Of a stretch of 64,000 bases of DNA, positions 25,540 to 36,268 are shown in pieces. The DNA is from Sorghum bicolor. Lineage: Eukaryota; Streptophyta; Magnoliopsida; Poales; Poaceae. Under the pieces are notes generated by a model that ran no database searches, was not told the origin of the DNA, and saw nothing but the letters and a program-made list of their open reading frames with translations. Numbering within the stretch: the stretch's first letter is position 1; each line of letters starts with the position of its first letter. Location of the stretch: NCBI RefSeq assembly GCF_000003195.3, contig NC_012872.2, forward strand, positions 17,936,491 to 18,000,490. The letters run 5' to 3'. A program made the position numbers and the translations under genes.

Positions 25540-25746
25540 TGTTAGAATATGTAACGTGATCTGTGTACCTAGAGTTTGTTAGCTTTCGGTTAGTATCTTG
25601 TACACCAGGTAGATTAGATTAGATCTTGATGTTTATTTTCGGTTGTAATCCTATCTTGTTGTACAAGCTACGCCAAGGGCTGTTCTTGGCCTATATTAAC
25701 ACGAAACCGAGGCCCGAGAGGGTATCTCGTTCTCGCCATTCTCACA
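25540..25746 (+). repeat. copia 5' LTR
   Basis: 207 bp, with TG...CA ends. It directly abuts the primer-binding site. Confidence 0.95.
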
Positions 25747-25816
25747 TGGTATTCAGAGCCACCTTCCTAACGGAACTCATCTATGGCCGCCTCCTCCTCC
25801 GTTGCGTTTGCATCAT

Positions 25817-27154
25817 TGTTGATGGTCCTTAAGTATCAAATTTAATTATCAAATAAACAAAGAAAAGGATCTAAATGAAATCAACATCTAGACTTAGGGT
25901 TTTATCTGACAGAATTCCATGAGTTTTGGTGTTTGTCTATTTCTGTAGGGGGTTATCAGGAAATACGGAAGAAAGGCCCACACGTCGGGATTACATAGAG
26001 ATATCAACGTGCCGGGCAATTATTTTACATCTAGAAGACTCCAGAAGCCACGGGAAGGAAGCGGAGGCCGAACGGAGCCAGGACCTGGGCGCCCGCCCAA
26101 GTCCTTAGGGCGCCCGCCCTGCTACAGTGGCCAATCACGTTCAACCTCGCGGATTATGCTCCACCGACCTAAAGGATCAAGAATAATCGTTCAATCAATG
26201 TCGGTTTGATCCGACGGCCCAGGTTCACTTGAGGGGACTATATAACCAGACCCCCTGGCCCCTGGAGGAGGCACCCCTTGATCATTATTCATTATTCATA
26301 GACAGAGCAAAAGCTAGGGTTTAGAGATGAGAGCTCTCCTCTCTTCTCTAAACTAGAGTAGATCTAGATAGTAGCAAGATGGAGAGCGAAGGAGGATTAG
26401 AGGAGAGGCCGGCTGTCGGTTCTTCCTCCGGTTGTACTTCGTCATGATCAAGCTCTAATCAAGCTTGCTCATGGGATGACTCTGGTAATCTACTTCTAAT
26501 TCATTATGCAATTACTAATTATGTATGTTCTGGTTCACAACTCTTTTGAGTACTTTAATCTATAGGACGCTATAGGTGAGAGTCGTAGTATAGGTGTAAG
26601 CGTGGTGCTTAGACCTAGATTACTTGTGGATATCCCCTGTCTAGCTGGATCGTATGGTAGGCCGCGTAGGTGACAGTTACGTTGGTCCTCTCTAGTCCAC
26701 CTCTCGTTAGCAGGATGGGTAGGGTTTATCGGCCTAAGGATAAGCATCCTTTGTGGTATACTCTTATCACGTGGTTCGTCTCAGACATAGACATACCTCT
26801 CTGAAGTAGAGAAACCATAGTTATACTCTCTATTCTGTTACCATCGCCCATATACTAGAATTGCTCTATTCTCTATTCCCATATTATCACTCACTGTTAT
26901 CTTACCTTTAATATTGTTCTTATTCGATTCTACCATCTTTCCTATTTACACTTATTTACTTATCTTGGTTAAGTTAGAGCGTAGTTGGTTCTCCCGTTTC
27001 CCTGTGGATACGATAAAACCTTTAACCGGGTAAAAGCTTCAACGGTATCTGTGCGCTTGCGGATTATCTGTGTGCGTATAAATACCATAGTACACTCTAG
27101 TGCCATGCTGGGGATGACAACCTAGTATTCAAGTGGTGTTAGCAAGTGTCAACA
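25817..27154 (+). mobile_element. solo LTR of the element C family inside copia gag
   Basis: 1338 bp, tgttgatggtcctt...agtgtcaaca, flanked by atcat (25812-25816) and atcac (27155-27159), a 5-bp TSD with one mismatch. It is homologous, in inverted orientation, to the LTRs of element C (46740 and 53341 ends: aaggaccgtcaaca). It includes the actatataacc TATA-like box (about 26239) and the gggcgcccgccc palindromes (about 26087-26118). Removing it with one TSD copy leaves the copia gag start in frame with the downstream gag segment. No internal region remains. Confidence 0.88.
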
Positions 27155-27179
27155 ATCACCTCAGATCGGGTTCTTACCC

Positions 27180-30100
27180 GTGAGCGAGAAGCTTGCAAGG
27201 AACAACTACGCGATGTGGCGTCTCCAAGTTCTCTCTGCCATTCGCAGGGCTCAACTCGCTGAGTTCATTGAACCATCGGCGAAGCCTCTGGAGATGTTCC
27301 TCACTCCGGTGAAGGGAGATGGCAGCACCGATGACAAGAAGCCGCCAGTGCGCAACCCCGACTACGACAAGTGGCACGCCAAGGATCAAACGGTGCTAAA
27401 TTTTCTCCTAACCTCTCTTTCAAAGGAGATTTTTTCGCAAGTCACCTCCTCAGCAGATACTGTGGCCAAGGCGTGGGCCGCCATTGAAGGACTCTTCGCT
27501 ACACAATCTAGGGCACGGGTCATTGCGACTCGTATGGCCCTAGCCATGGCAACCAAAGGAGCGTCCACCATATCTGAGTACTTCACGAAGATGAAGGGCC
27601 TTGCAGATGAGATGGCATCTGCAGGGCGAAAGCTGGAAGATGATGAGCTTGTCTCTTACATCTTGACCGGCCTTGACATCGACTTCGACAGTGTTGTGTC
27701 AGCTGTTGCCGCCCGAGTTGAACCAATCTCGGTCGGGGAGCTGTACACTCAGCTAACCAGCCATGAACAGCGCATGGAGTTGCGCGGTGGAAACAATGTC
27801 TCCGCAAATCTAGCCACCAAGGGTGGACGCAGCAGCAACAATGGATCCTTTGGTAATCGTGGCCGTGGCAATGCCGGCCGTGGTGGCTTTGGCCGAGGAT
27901 TCCAGAGAGGTGGACGTGGCGGCACTGGTTGTGGTGGCGGGAGCTTTACACCAGGCATAATTTGCCAGCTCTGTGGTAAAGAAGGACACACGGTGATCAA
28001 GTGCTTCAAGAGGTTCGACACCTCATTCACCGGGGCTCCACAGAAGTCTGCTTCGTCGGCTACAACATCGTATGGAGTCGACACCAATTGGTACGTTGAT
28101 TCTGGTGCCACAGATCACGTGACCAACGAGCTTGAGAAGCTCACCATCCGCGACAAATATGGTGGACATGATCAGGTTCATTCGGCCAGTGGAGCAGGTA
28201 TGGAGATTAATCACATTGGTTTTAGCACTTTGCACACCCCTACTAGTAAAATTCATCTCAACAAAATTCTCCATGTTCCTAGAGCCACCAAAAATTTACT
28301 ATCTGTTCATCGTCTTGCACGAGATAACAATGCCTTCTTAGAATTTCACTCAAGTTATTTTTCTATTAAGGAACAGGGCACGAGGAAGACCCTCCTCAGC
28401 GGCAGATGTGAAGGGGGGCTCTATCCGCTCAAACCAAGTTCATGCCAGTCGAGTCCAAATAAACAAGTCCTTGGCGCTTCTGTCAAGCCGTCTGTGTCAT
28501 TATGGCACCATAGATTAGGACATGCTGCAACCAATGTAGTTTAGCATGTTCTTCATCATAATAAGCTTCCTTTTGCTAGTGAGTCCAATAAAGTGCATGT
28601 TTGCGATGCTTGTCAACAGGGAAAGAGTCATCAGCTTCCATATCCTAGATCCACTAGTGTTTCCACTAGTCCTTTGCAACTTGTATTCTCTGATGTATGG
28701 GGTCCTACCCCTCCTCTGTTGGTCGCAAAACATATTATGTGAGCTTCATTGATGATTATAGTAAATTTACTTGGGTGTATCTTCTTCGGCATAAATCTGA
28801 GGTGTTTCAAATCTTCAAAGAATTTCAGCAACTTGTAGAACGACAATTCAATTGCAAAATCCTTACCATGCAAACCGATTGGGGTGGTGAATATCAATCC
28901 CTCAACTCATTCTTTAAACGAATAGGTGTTGCTCATCATGTGTCGTGTCCACATGCCCATCAGCAAAATGGTTTGGCAGAACGAAAACATCGTCATATAG
29001 TTGAAGTTGGGCTTTCCTTGCTTGCACATGCATCCATGCCTCTAAAATTCTAGGATGAAGTCTTTTCTACTGCTGTCTTTCTCATCAATAGACTCCCCTC
29101 CAGGGTTATCCACAATGAAACACCCTTTGAACGCCTGTTCAAGCAAGCACCCGATTACACGTTTCTCCGATCATTCCATTGTGCTTGCTGGCCAAATCTT
29201 AGACCCTTTAACACCAGAAAGCTCCAATTTTGATCCAAGCAATGTGTCTTCCTTGGTTATAGTGACATGCACAAGGGTTTCAAATGTCTAGATCCATCTG
29301 AAGGGCGAGTCTATATCTCTCGGGATGTTGTATTTGATGAGCTTGTGTTTCCCTTCTCTCGTCTTCATCCAAATGCCGGTGCAAGGCTTCGTGCTGAACT
29401 ATCTGTGCTCCTGATTCTTTACATAACCCTAACTCTAGCTATGGGGATGCAATTTTGCTTGACCATTGTGATCAAAATGCTCCATCTACTGACTGTGCAT
29501 CCAGCACTGGTATTTTTTTGAACACTGCAGGAGCACCTCCGACTCAAACTGGTGGAAATCCAGGCGAAAATGATGCTGCAGGTCGTCATTTTATGTGTCT
29601 CCCCTCAGGAAGCCTGTCGGGCGCGAGGAATGGAGCTGATCCTGCATCAACTCCGGGATTACCGCCCGACACGCCCGCGCACTCGCCGCCCGCTGTTGAT
29701 TGCCCTGCGGGATCCTCTGCGCCTTCGGACACAGCTTCTTTGGCACCTGCGCCATCCATTCATCCACAGACGGATCCAAGCATCGGGGAGTGCTTCTGTA
29801 GAGATTGTGTCCGCCGGATCGTCTGTGTCTGGATCTTCAACTGCGTTGCCTGCGGCACCAGTCACTGCTCAACGCCCAGTCACCCGCCTTCAGCATGGAA
29901 TTCAAAAGCCCAAAGTGTACACAGATGGCACGATTCGCTGGGGTTTATCATCATCATCCTCTCCCAGTGAACCCACGTCTGTGACTGAAGCTCTACGGGA
30001 CAAGAGATGGGTGAGTGCCATGAACAGTGAGCATCAGGCACTACTGAAGAACAAAACCTGGCACTTGGTTCCTCCTCCGAAAGGGAAAAATATTATTGAT

Positions 30101-31498
30101 TGTAAGTGGGTTTACAAAATTAAAAGGAAAGCTGATGGGACTATTAGGTATAAGGCACAACTGGTTGCAAAGGGTTTTAAACAGAGATATGGGATTGACT
30201 ATGAAGATACATTCAGTCCAGTGGTAAAAGCTTCTATTATTCGACTTGTTCTGTCTATTGCAGTCTCCAGAGGGTGGTCTCTTCGATAGCTAGATGTCCA
30301 GAATGCTTTCCTTCACGGTATCCTGGAAGAAGAAGTCTATATGAGGCAACCACCTGGATATATAGATAGTTCAAGACCAGCCTTTGTCTGCAAGCTTGAC
30401 AAGGCACTATATGGGTTAAAACAAGCACCTCGTGCGTGGTATGCACGGCTGTATGGAAAATTACAAGCACTGGGGTTTAAATCTTCCAAGGCTGATACAT
30501 CTCTCTTCTATTATAGTAGAGGGCAGTATGTCATGTTTGTTCTTGTATATGTGGATGATATTATTGTCGCTAGCTCCTCACAAAGTGCCACCAGTGCTCT
30601 GCTGAAAGATCTAGAAAAAGAGTTTGCCTTGAAGGATCTAGGGGATCTGCACTATTTTCTTGGAATTGAGGTTAAAAGAAACTCGGATGGATTGATCCTG
30701 TCACAAGGGAAGTATGCTGAAGACATTGTCAAAAGAACAAACATGCACAACAGCAAACCGATCAATACTCCGATGTCAGGAACAGAAAAGCTGAGCTCAA
30801 CCGAAAGTGATCTGCTTGGACCTGAGGATTCCACGAACTACAGAAGTGTAGTGGGTGCGTTACAGTATCTGACAATGACACGCCCTGATCTGTCGTTTGC
30901 AGTCAACAAGGTTTGCCAATTCTTGCATGCTCCAACTACAGCACACTGGAGTGCAGTCAAGCGAATACTTCGATATGTCAATGGAACAACAAGGCTTGGA
31001 CTTAATATCAGAAGATCAAAATCGATGACTGTAAGTTCTTTTTCAGATGCTGACTGGGCAGGCTGTATTGATGATCGCAGATCCACATGGGGCTTTGCAG
31101 TGTTCCTTGGCTGTAATTTGATCTCATGGAGTGCAAGGAAACAAGCCACGATGTCTCGCTCAAGCACAGAGGCAGAATACAAGGCTCTGGTAGATGCTAC
31201 TGCTGAGATGATGTGGGTGCAGAAATTGCTTACAGAGTTGAGAGTTCAACATCCATCTGCTGCTCGCATTTGGTGTGATAATATTGGGGCCACATACTTA
31301 ACAGCGAATCCAGTATTTCACGCAAGAACAAAACACATCGAAATTGACTTTCATTTTGTTCGTGAAAGAGTAGCCCAGAGGTTGTTGGAAGTTCGTCATA
31401 TAGGTACAAATGATCAACTAGCTGATGGACTCACAAAACCCTTGCCGTTGGCAAAGTTTATTCTCTTTAGAAACAATCTCAATCTTGTAGGAAGTTGA
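27180..31498 (+). pseudogene. copia gag-pol polyprotein (5' end at about 25783)
   Basis: Gag starts at ATG 25783 and resumes after the solo LTR. It contains the UBN2-type region and zinc knuckle CQLCGKEGHTVIKCF (about 27963-28007). Protease active site WYVDSGATDHVTN is at 28089. A GAG-pre-integrase region (LWHHRLGHA) precedes a stop at 28543. Integrase has Asp (VFSDVWG), Asp (MQTDWGGEY) and Glu (QQNGLAERKH), all present, but frame changes occur at about 28705 and 29050-29290. RT has [20 protein letters not shown], a TAG stop at 30287-30289 (probably CAG-to-TAG), then [10 protein letters not shown] and the catalytic box YVDDIIV. RNase H follows ([20 protein letters not shown]), with stop 31496-31498. 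RT and RNase H are otherwise open, and several breaks disable the whole. Confidence 0.9.
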
Positions 31499-31511
31499 GA
31501 TTGAGGGAGGA

Positions 31512-31718
31512 TGTTAGAATATGTAACGTGATCTGTGTACCTAGAGTTTGTTAGCTTTCGGTTAGTATCTTGTACACCAGGTAGATTAGATTAGATCTTG
31601 ATGTTTATTTTCGGTTGTATTCCTATCTTGTTGTACAAGCCACGCCAAGGGCTGTTCTTGGCCTATATTAACACAAAACCGAGGCCCAAGAGGGTATCTC
31701 GTTCTCGCCATTCTCACA
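31512..31718 (+). repeat. copia 3' LTR
   Basis: 207 bp. It differs from the 5' LTR at about 4 positions (about 2 percent). Confidence 0.95.
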
Positions 31719-31723
31719 GTGCC

Positions 31724-32747
31724 AGGGTCTAAAAAGAAAATCATCTTAAAATTTCTGATACTAACATGCATCGCTAGATGCATCGTACCAATGTAGTCCC
31801 CGAGCTTGCTGGAAGGCGAAGCATGAGCCTTGTAGCAAGGTCTAAACAATTAAAACTATCCAATTAGACGTTATGCAATTGCATTTTCCAAGCCGAGGGC
31901 GCGTCACACTTGCTTGCGACTGAATGGAAACGGCCAACCGGTCCCCGAGCATGTCATGCTCGACGATTGGTACGGCCCTCAGATTTTCTAAAGATCGGAC
32001 TAGTTGAATGGGCGAACTGGTCGACCAGTCCCCAAGCATATCATGCTCGTTGGTCGGTACAGTCCCCAGACTGTCGATTGGGCGAATTGGTCGGCCAGTC
32101 CCTGAGCACATCATGCTCGGTGGTCGGTACAGTCCCTAGATTGTCGACTGGGCGAACTGGTCGGCCAGTCCCCAAGCATATCATGCCCGATGGTCGGTAC
32201 AGTCCCCACATTGTCGATTGGGTGAACTGGTCGGCCAGTCCCAGAGCATATCATGCCCGATGATCGATATAGTCCACAGATTGTCGACTGGGCGAACTGG
32301 TCGGCCAGTCCCTGAGCATATCATGCTCGGCTGACCCAAGATCATGCTTATCTTTTGAAAAAAATTGTATCGCCATATTAATGTGCGATGTGACGGAGCA
32401 TCCTGCCATATTGTCAGTCTGTTGCATTAAAAGGAGCGCCTGCTAACTATACAGCCGCTCTTTGCGTGGACCAAGAAAAGGAAACCAACAATCATTCAGA
32501 AAAGCCACCAAATTAACTGCGATAATTCTTGACAACCGAAACGTTACAGCTGCCGCAAAATCCGCCCACTTCCCCAAAATGCGGGAAGTGGAAAAGGTGA
32601 GTTTGCTGTTATAAAGAGCTCGATGTTGTGTCCATATTTTTTACCCAGTAGTTGCATAGTAGCCTCCTTCCTTTGCCATTACTGCCTCCTGCCTTCGCCA
32701 TCTTTAGCGTTCTCAACACCCAGTTCAAAGCTCTTCCTGCTGTGACA
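31724..32747. other. element B: 3' non-coding region before the antisense gene
   Basis: Apart from the 70-bp tandem repeats listed separately, this holds agtccccgagc motifs (for example 31795-31805) that resemble element B's polypurine tract in reverse. It also holds a probable promoter region of the antisense gene (gttataaagagctc near 32609). No other gene is seen. Confidence 0.55.
31935..32340. repeat. 70-bp tandem repeat, five to six copies
   Basis: The phase marker 'cagtcc' of each unit starts at 32026, 32096, 32166, 32236 and 32306, an exact 70-bp period, with a degenerate unit before. Each unit contains agtcccc(g/a)agcatatcatgct, with the near-palindrome gagcatatcatgctc, then ggtcggtacagtcccc, then tgtcgactgggcgaactgg. 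Copies differ by a few bases. Confidence 0.93.
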
Positions 32748-35700
32748 ATGGCGAAGAGCGATTCGAAGAAAAGGGCCAAGATGATGGCCAAAGAGTGGAA
32801 GAAATCTCGGAGGACCACGAGGTCCCTCAACGACCTCGTCGGAATAGGCCTTCTACACAACCACGAGCTCGGCGGCTGGAGGGCACCAGAGGGAGAGAGT
32901 TACCCCGACCCCCGCGTCGGTGAGATCGTAGTTTTTGAAGATTACTTCAAAAGGGGACTTGGGGTTCCCGTTCATCCTTTTCTTCAAGGTCTTCTCCTTT
33001 ACTATGAGATCAGGATTTGCAATCTGCACCCGAACCCTATTCTCCTTATCTCTACCTTCATCCATTTGTACGAAGCCTATGTTGGGATAGAGCCGCATTT
33101 CAATCTCTTCCGCTATCTATTCTGTTTGAGGAAGAAGGGAGCAGTTGGGAGCTCCAAGATTGCAGGTGGAGTATACCTCAATCTTCGCGACGGGATGAAG
33201 AACCGTTACCTCAGCTGCCCATGGAACACCTCCCTCACCGAGTGGTATAAAAGGTGGTTCTACATCAGAGAGGAGCCGGGCAGCGCCACGTTCTTCGACG
33301 TCAGCTACGTTCCCAAGAAGAGGGTTAGCTGGATGGACCGTCTAGAGTATACTGGTCAAGTGTTAGAGCTGATGAGCCTGATCGACTGGTCCCGCCTGGA
33401 CGGACAAGGGGTGGTCGGGAATTTCCTCGCCCGACGAGTGATGCATTGCCAGAGGAGAGTGCACTCGGCATACGAGTACGCAGGAAGCCAAGACCCGACT
33501 AGGATGCACCGGGACAGCTTGGAAAAATCAGATATCCAGCGGAGGATGAATGAGTTATTCAACCTAGCAGATAATAACTTCGTTCGTAGTGATGACCGGA
33601 TGCATGCCTTCAAGCTAGGCCGACCATCTCCTAAGGTAAATGAATACCCTGGTTTATTTGTACTATTTGAATACTATAGCCTTTTGGCTGATGACTTATC
33701 ACCTTTGCATCACAGATAGGAGATATTGACCGGTGCATGGTGTATGTGTCGCTGGCACCCGATATGGACCATCCTGCTGGGGTAGACCCGCCGGCAGACA
33801 ATGCTGCTCGGTGTCTCCAATACACCAGCAGCAACGAGGACAAGAGCCGTCCAGCACCGACCACAGATGACAGAGTAGCTGGGAAAAGGCCGATGGCTGT
33901 GGAGCCATCCTCCACGGAAGCAATTCCAGCGAGAACGGCTGCAGACCCTTCGATGGGCCAAGGCTCGACCAGCCATGCCCCCAAGCGTCGCCGGCTTGTG
34001 AGGATTGTCGACGACGACAACGAAGAGGACGAGATGGCCCCGTCCTTGGTCCGGAGACTACACAGCCGCCCTGACGTCGCGCCGATCGACGCTGATCGGG
34101 TAACTAGAGACCCACATGCCGCGCACGTGGAGCCGATACGTCCTGGAGGAACAGAAGCGGCCACGGCGGCTGGGCGGTCCAGGAGAAGGTTCTTCACAGC
34201 AGCACACAGGAGCTCTGACCTGTAAGTTCGGAAAAGTGTCTCTGCACTCTCTTTGTTTTTTACGAGGTTTGATGTGAGTATGGTAATTTGCATTAACTCT
34301 TTCTTTGCTAGTGCGGCCTCGGATGTTGATCCGGGCAACATTGGCAGCTTGAGGACAACCGAGCCAGCGATTGCGGATGACAATGTCACCGAGCAGACTG
34401 TCCGCGAGCAGCCGGTAGAGCAGACCGTAGTTGCGGCCACGGTAGAGCCGAGGAGGACCCGGCCCAAGACAAGGCCGGGGCGAGCACCCCGACAAGGGGC
34501 AATGAGACCGCCTCCCCCGAGCAGCGTTGCAGAGGAGGGAAACAGGATCCCGACCCCCCCTCCAACTGAAGAAGAGAGGGCCCCAACTCCAGCTCCAGCA
34601 GAAGCTTCCACGCTGGAGGGCTCCCCTAGCCAGGGTAAGGGTCCTATGATACCCGTTGCCGTGGCTGGGGGTAGCGCAGAGGGTGAGGAGGCCCATGCGG
34701 CCTCCGATGATGAAGTGGAGGAGATCTAGGGGCATCCCCACGATGGTCGCCAACACGTTTACGTGTGGCGCCAGCGTGGGGACCACTGGGCCGGCCACGA
34801 GGAGATCGCCGAGACCGAGGAGGCGGCGAGGGTAGAGCGCGCTGCTAAGCGGCTCGTTGATGAAGTTAAGGTGAGTGGTCTTGTATTCTGCTGGAGTATG
34901 TGTATACTGTTGCTTGTTCACTGTGTGATATGTATATTTCTCGCAGGGTGCAATGAAAATGGCGAAGTACCGAAAAAGGTGCTTCGACCAAATTGAAGGC
35001 GTAGTCGCCGAAAACAAGGCCTTAACGACAGAGGTGGACCGCCTTCGGCTGGAGGCCAAAAGGGAAGTGGTCGAGAAGGCGGCTCAAGAGGAGCGTGTGC
35101 TAGACCTGAATCGGCGGCTGGCCGATAAGGACCGTGAGAAGAGGGGTAAGTCGAGTGATCCGAGCAGTTGCAGTTATCTACGTGGTCGGTTTTGATGATC
35201 AACGATTGTTGGTTTAGATCTAGAAGAAGAGATCGAACATCTCCAAAAAGAGAGGGACCAGCTCGACCAGGAGCGTACCAGTGCGTTGGAGGCCGAGCGC
35301 AACGTAGGCGAGGAGCTGAAGAACAGGAATCGGGAGCTGGCTGGTAAGAGCTGTTTCGACCTTTTCGACCACGCGGTTCTCTTTTTTTATACTGCCGTAG
35401 CATATTGCTGACTGTTTGCTTGGTTTGTCTTGAAAACTTTTTCATAGTGCTCAAAGTGAATACTAAGAAGCACATTGATGAGCTGGTCAAGGAACAGGAC
35501 TCCTGGAAGATGAACTGCATCAAGCTCTGGAAAGGAGTTGCCCCAGTACTTGAACTGATCAGCCTCAAGCTCCCCGAAGACCAGCCCCGCGCGCCAAAAT
35601 TGACCCCGATCGAGAAAGCGCAGCAGGCGTGGGGCTGGCTTCAGCAGTTCATCAAAGATGCCGGGGAGTTTGCCAAAGCGCACGTCCTCAACATGGTACG

Positions 35701-35972
35701 CGCTCACTACCCTGGTCGATCTATCCCGACTGGAGAGGGGATATCCGAAGGAGGCAGATGACCTTCGCGTCAGCCTGACGGTGATCGGCGATATAAACCT
35801 CTGCGGGACGTCAACCACCCCCGATCAGCCGGGATCAGACAGGTTGGCCAGGGAGTTGTTGAGGGCAGGAGATGGGCGGTCGATGCCTACGGTCTCGACC
35901 AGCCAGGCGCCGGTGGCCCCGACCCCTTCGGCGAGACGAGAGAGCCGTGCGAGTGATCAGCCCGAGCAGTAG
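32748..35972 (+). pseudogene. antisense gene of element B: 'putative gypsy type transposon' (PF04195-like) protein with coiled-coil tail
   Basis: Exon 1 (32748-33634) starts MAKSDSKKRAK and encodes a globular region of about 296 residues (VGEIVVFEDYFKRGLGVPVH, HLYEAYVGIEPHFNLFRYLF). This is the plant family annotated as putative gypsy-type transposon. The intron is GTAAAT...CACAG. Exon 2 (about 33716-34220) and exon 3 (from about 34312) are Pro/Ala/Glu/Arg-rich and carry a basic KRRRLVRI patch. An in-frame TAG lies at 34727-34729. Further exons (about 34947-35144, 35218-35344 and 35449-35758) encode coiled coil and a helical C-terminus, with a stop at 35758-35760. Introns have clean GT-AG borders. 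Its function in Tat elements is unknown. It converges with pol (3' end at 36269). Confidence 0.75.
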
Positions 35973-36268
35973 GCTCATAGAGTAGTCTGTAGGGGTAGAC
36001 TAGAAACCGCCCAGAGGGGTGTTTATTGTAAACTTTGTATATAAAGTTTGTAATAAATCCTAAATTTTGAGAACCATGGTTTTGAGTGCTGTGAATAAAT
36101 TTGCTTGAGTGATGTATCACTGAATCATGTTGATTGCCCTTGAGTAGCTTGTTAAGGGAAGTTATTGTAGCACTTGTCGAGTGTTCTGCATATGTAAAAG
36201 TATATAGCAAAAAAGACAAACTTTATTATTATTCATCAAAAAAGATTTACAAGTAAAATGACTAAAAC

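Larger units (their letters stand above)
25540..31718 (+). mobile_element. Ty1/copia LTR retrotransposon
   Basis: LTRs 25540-25746 and 31512-31718 are both 207 bp (tgttagaat...ttctcaca) and differ at about 4 positions. TSD gtgcc is at 25535-25539 and 31719-31723. Next to the 5' LTR is tggtattcagagcc (25747), an initiator-tRNA-Met primer-binding site with one extra T. gagggagga (31503-31511) is the polypurine tract. Domain order gag, protease, integrase, RT, RNase H is copia-type. The short LTRs suggest the Ale/Retrofit (Hopscotch-like) lineage, which is an inference. A 1338-bp solo LTR interrupts gag. Confidence 0.95.

Noticed and set aside
31935..32340. Could the 70-bp repeats be a CRISPR array?
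   Set aside because: Units are contiguous with no unique spacers and sit inside a plant retrotransposon, so they are tandem repeats.
33631..35568. Long minus-strand open frames (326, 333 and 216 codons) opposite the element B antisense gene
   Set aside because: They are GC-rich shadows of the well-structured plus-strand exons, which have a family-like domain and consistent splice sites. The minus-strand text has no domain.
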